A stretch of DNA of 21,931 nucleotides from JBGTBQ01 sp041749275 (GTDB taxonomy: Bacteria; Acidobacteriota; Blastocatellia; Pyrinomonadales; Pyrinomonadaceae): NCBI GenBank assembly GCA_041749275.1, contig JBGTBQ010000420.1, positions 1-21,931 on the forward strand, in the 5' to 3' direction. Shown piece after piece: positions 18,617 to 21,931 of the stretch. Below the pieces are notes generated by a model. That model did not search any database. It was not told the origin of the DNA and was given only the letters and a program-made list of their open reading frames with translations. The translations under genes were made by a program, and so were the position numbers. Within the stretch, counting starts at the first letter, position 1; each line of letters starts with the position of its first letter.

Positions 18617-19813
18617 TTGGCGGACGACCTATTAGAGTGGCGGCGCGAGTTTCCCATCCTTGAGCAGACCGTTTATCTGATTTCACACAGCCTCGGCGCG
18701 ATGCCGCGCGCCGCGTCCGAGAGGTTGCAGGCTTACACGGAGATGTGGGCGACGCGCGGCGTGCGCGCGTGGGCCGAGGGGTGGTGGGAGATGCCGCTCA
18801 CGGTCGGCGACGAGGTGGGCCGCATCATCGGCGCCGACCCCGGCACGGTCGCCATGCACCAGAACGTCTCGGTCTGCCAGTCGCTCATCCTCTCCTGCTT
18901 CGATACCACGCCCACGACGAAGCGCAACAAGATCGTCTACTCCGAACTCGAATTCCCCTCCGTCATGTACGTCTACGAAGCGCACGCGCGCGACGGACGT
19001 TTCCGCATCGAGAAGATCAAATCCGATGACGGCATCACCGCGCCGCTCGACAGGATGCTCGCGGCCATTGACGAGGAGACGTTGCTCGTTCCGCTCTCGC
19101 ACGTGCTCTTCAAAAGCGCTTTCTTGCAGGACGCGAAGGCGATCACCGAACGCGCGCACGAGGTCGGCGCTTACATCGTGCTCGACACCTATCAGTCGGC
19201 GGGCACGGTTCCTTTCAGTGTCAAGGAACTGGACATTGACTTTTGCACGGGCGGCTCGGTGAAGTGGCTGTGCGGCGGCCCCGGTGCGGGTTATCTCTAC
19301 GTCGCGCCGCGTCTGCGCGCGGAGTTTGAGCCGAAGGTCACGGGTTGGATGGCGCACGCCGCGCCCTTCGCCTTCGAGGATGGGCCGATTAGATATGCCG
19401 ACGGGGCGGCGCGCTTTCTCCACGGCTCGCCCGCCGTCCCCGCGCTCTACGCCGCCGAGTCCGGCTACAACATCATCAACGAGATCGGCGTCGAAAAAAT
19501 CCGCGCCAAGAGCACGCGCCAGACGCAAATGTTAATCGCACTAGCCGAAGAGTCGGGCTTTGAAGTGACCAGCCCGCGCGACCCGGAGCGACGCGGCGGC
19601 ACCATCACCATCAACGTCCCGCACGCGCCCGCCGTCACACGCGAACTCATCCGCCGCGAAACCATCGTTGACTATCGCCCCGGCGCGGGCGTGCGCGTCT
19701 CGCCGCACTTCTACACGAAGGACGAAGAACTCGAACACGTCGTCCGCGAGATGCGCGCCATCCTCGACACGCGCGCCTATGCCACGCACGAAGCGGCGGG
19801 CGCGGCGTTTTAA
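18617..19813 (+). CDS. Kynureninase-like class V aminotransferase-fold PLP enzyme
   Basis: A 398-residue PLP enzyme of fold type I, class V. 'VYLISHSLGAMP' is the kynureninase-type opening, 'YIVLDTYQSAGTVPFSVKELDIDFCTGGSVKWLCGGPGAGYLYV' holds the PLP-ring Asp190, Gln193 and the Schiff-base Lys216, and 'CGGPG' follows as in kynureninases. The C-terminal domain ends with 'IVDYRPGAGVRVSPHFYTKDEELEHVVREM', with the Arg that binds substrate carboxylate ('RVSPHFY'). Kynureninase splits kynurenine to anthranilate and alanine; because no other tryptophan-breakdown gene is near, a related aminotransferase or desulfurase role is also possible. The start is TTG at 18617, with GAGGAG about 11 bases upstream. 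Confidence 0.85.
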   Translation: MADDLLEWRREFPILEQTVYLISHSLGAMPRAASERLQAYTEMWATRGVRAWAEGWWEMPLTVGDEVGRIIGADPGTVAMHQNVSVCQSLILSCFDTTPTTKRNKIVYSELEFPSVMYVYEAHARDGRFRIEKIKSDDGITAPLDRMLAAIDEETLLVPLSHVLFKSAFLQDAKAITERAHEVGAYIVLDTYQSAGTVPFSVKELDIDFCTGGSVKWLCGGPGAGYLYVAPRLRAEFEPKVTGWMAHAAPFAFEDGPIRYADGAARFLHGSPAVPALYAAESGYNIINEIGVEKIRAKSTRQTQMLIALAEESGFEVTSPRDPERRGGTITINVPHAPAVTRELIRRETIVDYRPGAGVRVSPHFYTKDEELEHVVREMRAILDTRAYATHEAAGAAF

Positions 19814-19905
19814 AGCGTCGCGGGCTGGGCGTCAAGCTCGGTGTGACGAATCCCATAGATCGGGCGTTGACCAAGAGTCTTAGTTATCCGACGAGGGGTG
19901 GATTG

Positions 19906-21931
19906 ATGTCCAAAAGGGTGACGGGTCGTTCCGCCTTCAACTCTTCCGCCGCAAAAAGTCTGCGCCTGACCCTCCTTTCGCTGCTCCTGCTCGCGGGCCA
20001 ACCCATCCGGATGCAGGCGGCTCCCGTTCGCTCAAGCCCATTGCCGCGAGGCGCGACGCAGGACGCGCGGGAGAGTGCGACGCTTGAGGCGGGCACACCC
20101 ATCGAGCGCGCCATCGCCGGCGGGCAGAGACACTTCTACCAGATCACGCTCACGGAGGGGCAGTTCCTCAAAGTCGAGATCAAACCGCGGGGCATCGTGC
20201 TGGGCGTCTCGCTCCAGTTGCCGGATGGCAGAATCATTTCAGTGTACGACCCGTTCGTGACCAAGCAGGAGCAGTTGATCGTCCAGCAGGTGGCCGAAAC
20301 ATCCGGAACCTATCAATTCAAGATTTTCACCACGACGAAAGCGCCGGCGGGCAACTATGAAATCCGCCTCGCCGAATTGCGCGCCGCGACCGCGGACGAT
20401 CACGCCTTGCAGCAGGCGCGTAACCTGTACGGCGACTATCGCCGGCTCCTGCGCGAAGGCAAGTTGATGGAAGCCCGGACGGCGTTGTCACGCGCGCTTG
20501 AGATTCGTGAAAGAGTGTTGGGGCCGGACGACCTGAACGTGGCGCTGCTGCTCAACAACCTGTCATCCAGCTACATGGACGCGGACGACTACGCCAGCGC
20601 GGAGCCGTTGAGGCTGCGCTCCTTAAAGATTATCGAGAAGGTGTACGGGCCGGAACACCCGCGGATGGCTGACGAGATTCGCGGGTTGGGGGTTTTGTAT
20701 TTCGAGAAGGGCGACCATCTGAAAGCCGAAGAGATGCTCCACAAGGCTCTCGGCATCTTCGAGAGGACGCGGCAAACGGAGAGTATCATCAACGCCTCGG
20801 CGTTGAGCTATCTCGGCGACATCTACTACGAGCGCGGCGACTACGCGAAAGCCGACGAGAGCTACCGGCAGTCGCTCGCCATCCGGGAGAGGATTCTGGG
20901 GCCGGATCATTTCCACCACACGGAGTCACTCGGGGCCATCGCCCGCGTGGCATACGACACGGGCGACTACGCGAAGGCCGAGGCGATGTTCGCGCGCGCG
21001 CTGGCTCTCACCGAGAAAGCGTTGGGGCCGGAGCACGCGCAACTCACCTCGCGTCTCAACGACCTCGCGACGGTTTACACGACGACGGGCGATTACGCGA
21101 AGGCCGAAGCCTTCTACCGGCGCTCTCTCTCGATCCACGAGCGCGTGCCGGGAGGTTACGCGAGCAACCTTCAGCCGACACTGCTCGGACTGGCGCGACT
21201 CTACGCGGCGCGTGGGCTGGCGTCCGAGGCGGTGAAGTTTCAAGCGCGGGCGGGCGAGATCGAGGAGCGTTTCATCAAACTGAATTTGGACGCCGGCTCC
21301 GAGCGCGAGAAGCTCTCGCTGCTCGACCAGTTGTCCCTCTCCTCGTCCCGGCACGTCTCGTTCCACTTGAACCTCGCGCCGGACGACCCGGCGGCCCGCG
21401 ACCTCGCCGTGACGACCATCCTGCGGCGCAAGGGGCGCGCGCTCGACGCGATGGCCGACACCTTCGCCGCCCTCCGGCAGCGCGCCGGCGCGCAGGATCA
21501 GTTGCTGCTCGAACAGTTGGGCGAGACCACCGGGCGGCTGGCGCGGCTGCTCCTGAGCGGCCCGCCGAACGCTTCGCCGGAAGAGCACCGGAAGACGGTT
21601 ACGGAACTGGAGGAGAAGAAGGAGCAGCTCGAAGCCGAGATCAGCAGGCGCAGCGCGGAGTTCCGCGCCCAGTCGCAGGCGGTTACGTTGGGGGCGGTGC
21701 GAACCGCGATCCCCGCCGACGCCGCGCTGGTGGAGTTCGCTACTTACCGGCCCTTCACGCCGAAGGCGGAGGGCGGACGAGAGGCTTACGGGGAGACTCG
21801 CTACGCGGTGTACGTCCTCGGTGGGCGAGGGGCGACGCCGAAGGGGATGGACTTGGGAGCGGCGCAAGAGATTGACGCCGCCGTGGGCGCGTGGCGTCAA
21901 GCCCTGCGCGACCCGCGCCGCGCCGATGTGC
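19906..21931 (+). CDS. Secreted PPC-TPR-CHAT protein, 3'-truncated by the window edge
   Basis: The frame is open from the ATG at 19906 to the window end (675 codons). Domains in order: a signal peptide (residues 1-39; basic start, core 'LRLTLLSLLLLAG'); a pre-peptidase C-terminal-like (PPC) beta domain at about 60-157 ('GGQRHFYQITLTEGQFLKVEI...GTYQFKIFTTTKAPAGNYEIRL'); about six 42-residue TPR repeats at about 170-455, with 'GPDH', 'GDYAKAE' and 'ALAIRER' recurring; a coiled-coil linker; and from about 620 the start of a CHAT (caspase-like) domain ('DAALVEFATYRPF...YAVYVLG'). The catalytic His and Cys lie beyond the window. CHAT proteins are caspase-related cysteine proteases; the signal peptide puts this one outside the cytoplasm, unlike the CHAT effectors of CRISPR and gasdermin systems. 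GAGGGG stands 8-9 bases upstream. Confidence 0.85.
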   Translation, partial: MSKRVTGRSAFNSSAAKSLRLTLLSLLLLAGQPIRMQAAPVRSSPLPRGATQDARESATLEAGTPIERAIAGGQRHFYQITLTEGQFLKVEIKPRGIVLGVSLQLPDGRIISVYDPFVTKQEQLIVQQVAETSGTYQFKIFTTTKAPAGNYEIRLAELRAATADDHALQQARNLYGDYRRLLREGKLMEARTALSRALEIRERVLGPDDLNVALLLNNLSSSYMDADDYASAEPLRLRSLKIIEKVYGPEHPRMADEIRGLGVLYFEKGDHLKAEEMLHKALGIFERTRQTESIINASALSYLGDIYYERGDYAKADESYRQSLAIRERILGPDHFHHTESLGAIARVAYDTGDYAKAEAMFARALALTEKALGPEHAQLTSRLNDLATVYTTTGDYAKAEAFYRRSLSIHERVPGGYASNLQPTLLGLARLYAARGLASEAVKFQARAGEIEERFIKLNLDAGSEREKLSLLDQLSLSSSRHVSFHLNLAPDDPAARDLAVTTILRRKGRALDAMADTFAALRQRAGAQDQLLLEQLGETTGRLARLLLSGPPNASPEEHRKTVTELEEKKEQLEAEISRRSAEFRAQSQAVTLGAVRTAIPADAALVEFATYRPFTPKAEGGREAYGETRYAVYVLGGRGATPKGMDLGAAQEIDAAVGAWRQALRDPRRADV

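Noticed and set aside
20926..21900. A 324-codon minus-strand frame near the right end
   Set aside because: Antisense of the TPR-CHAT gene, whose repeats are clear; no start signal and no family pattern.
1..21931. tRNA, rRNA, riboswitch or transposase genes
   Set aside because: I looked for T-arm-like GTTCRANNC sequences, rRNA-like stretches and DDE/Tyr/Ser recombinase motifs and saw none; a covariance-model scan would be needed to exclude small RNAs.

Overview
The window is a high-GC bacterial chromosome segment. The gene content suggests an Acidobacteriota genome, possibly the Blastocatellia lineage: futalosine-type menaquinone genes, a split M16 peptidase pair, a C-terminal processing peptidase, a secreted PPC-TPR-CHAT protein and many intergenic palindromes. 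No rRNA or tRNA gene is visible, so this placement is inference.

Left part (1-8140). The end of mqnA and complete mqnC encode the chorismate dehydratase and the radical-SAM cyclase of the futalosine route to menaquinone. On the other strand, reading right to left, come a small ribbon-helix-helix-like gene, a zinc-containing M16 peptidase, an M16 homologue that lost its zinc site but kept the Arg/Tyr pair, and a small lipocalin-like protein. The two M16 proteins are complementary and probably form one heterodimeric protease. A rightward S41 peptidase with a signal peptide follows; a strong + strand terminator just before it has no recognised gene to serve.

Middle part (8165-10904). An isochorismatase-like hydrolase and a leftward run of four small genes (VOC, VOC, SnoaL/NTF2-like, DUF1761-like membrane protein).

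Accessory island (about 11200-15203). Leftward, tightly packed, lie an HNH endonuclease of visibly lower GC, a 66-residue coiled-coil protein, a SWIM zinc-finger/Rad52 fusion and an unrecognised helix-turn-helix protein. A divergent XRE regulator lies to the right. Divergent promoters can be read between HNH and XRE, with their -35 boxes inside one inverted repeat, which suggests that the XRE protein controls the recombination genes. The Rad52 half also has its own well-placed Shine-Dalgarno and ATG inside the fusion gene. This is the best candidate for an undescribed system: a regulated annealase/endonuclease module. A low-GC VapBC-type toxin-antitoxin pair follows directly.

Right part (15365-21931). 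A PhnB-like VOC protein, an atypical OYE-family flavin oxidoreductase on the minus strand, a DUF1992-like protein, a kynureninase-like PLP enzyme, and the beginning of a secreted PPC-TPR-CHAT protein cut by the window edge. Intergenic spaces carry several unrelated palindromic repeat families, including a perfect 30-bp inverted repeat between mqnA and mqnC, a 29-bp one built of short GATGAGG-type units, and a 162-bp element with 23-bp imperfect inverted ends.
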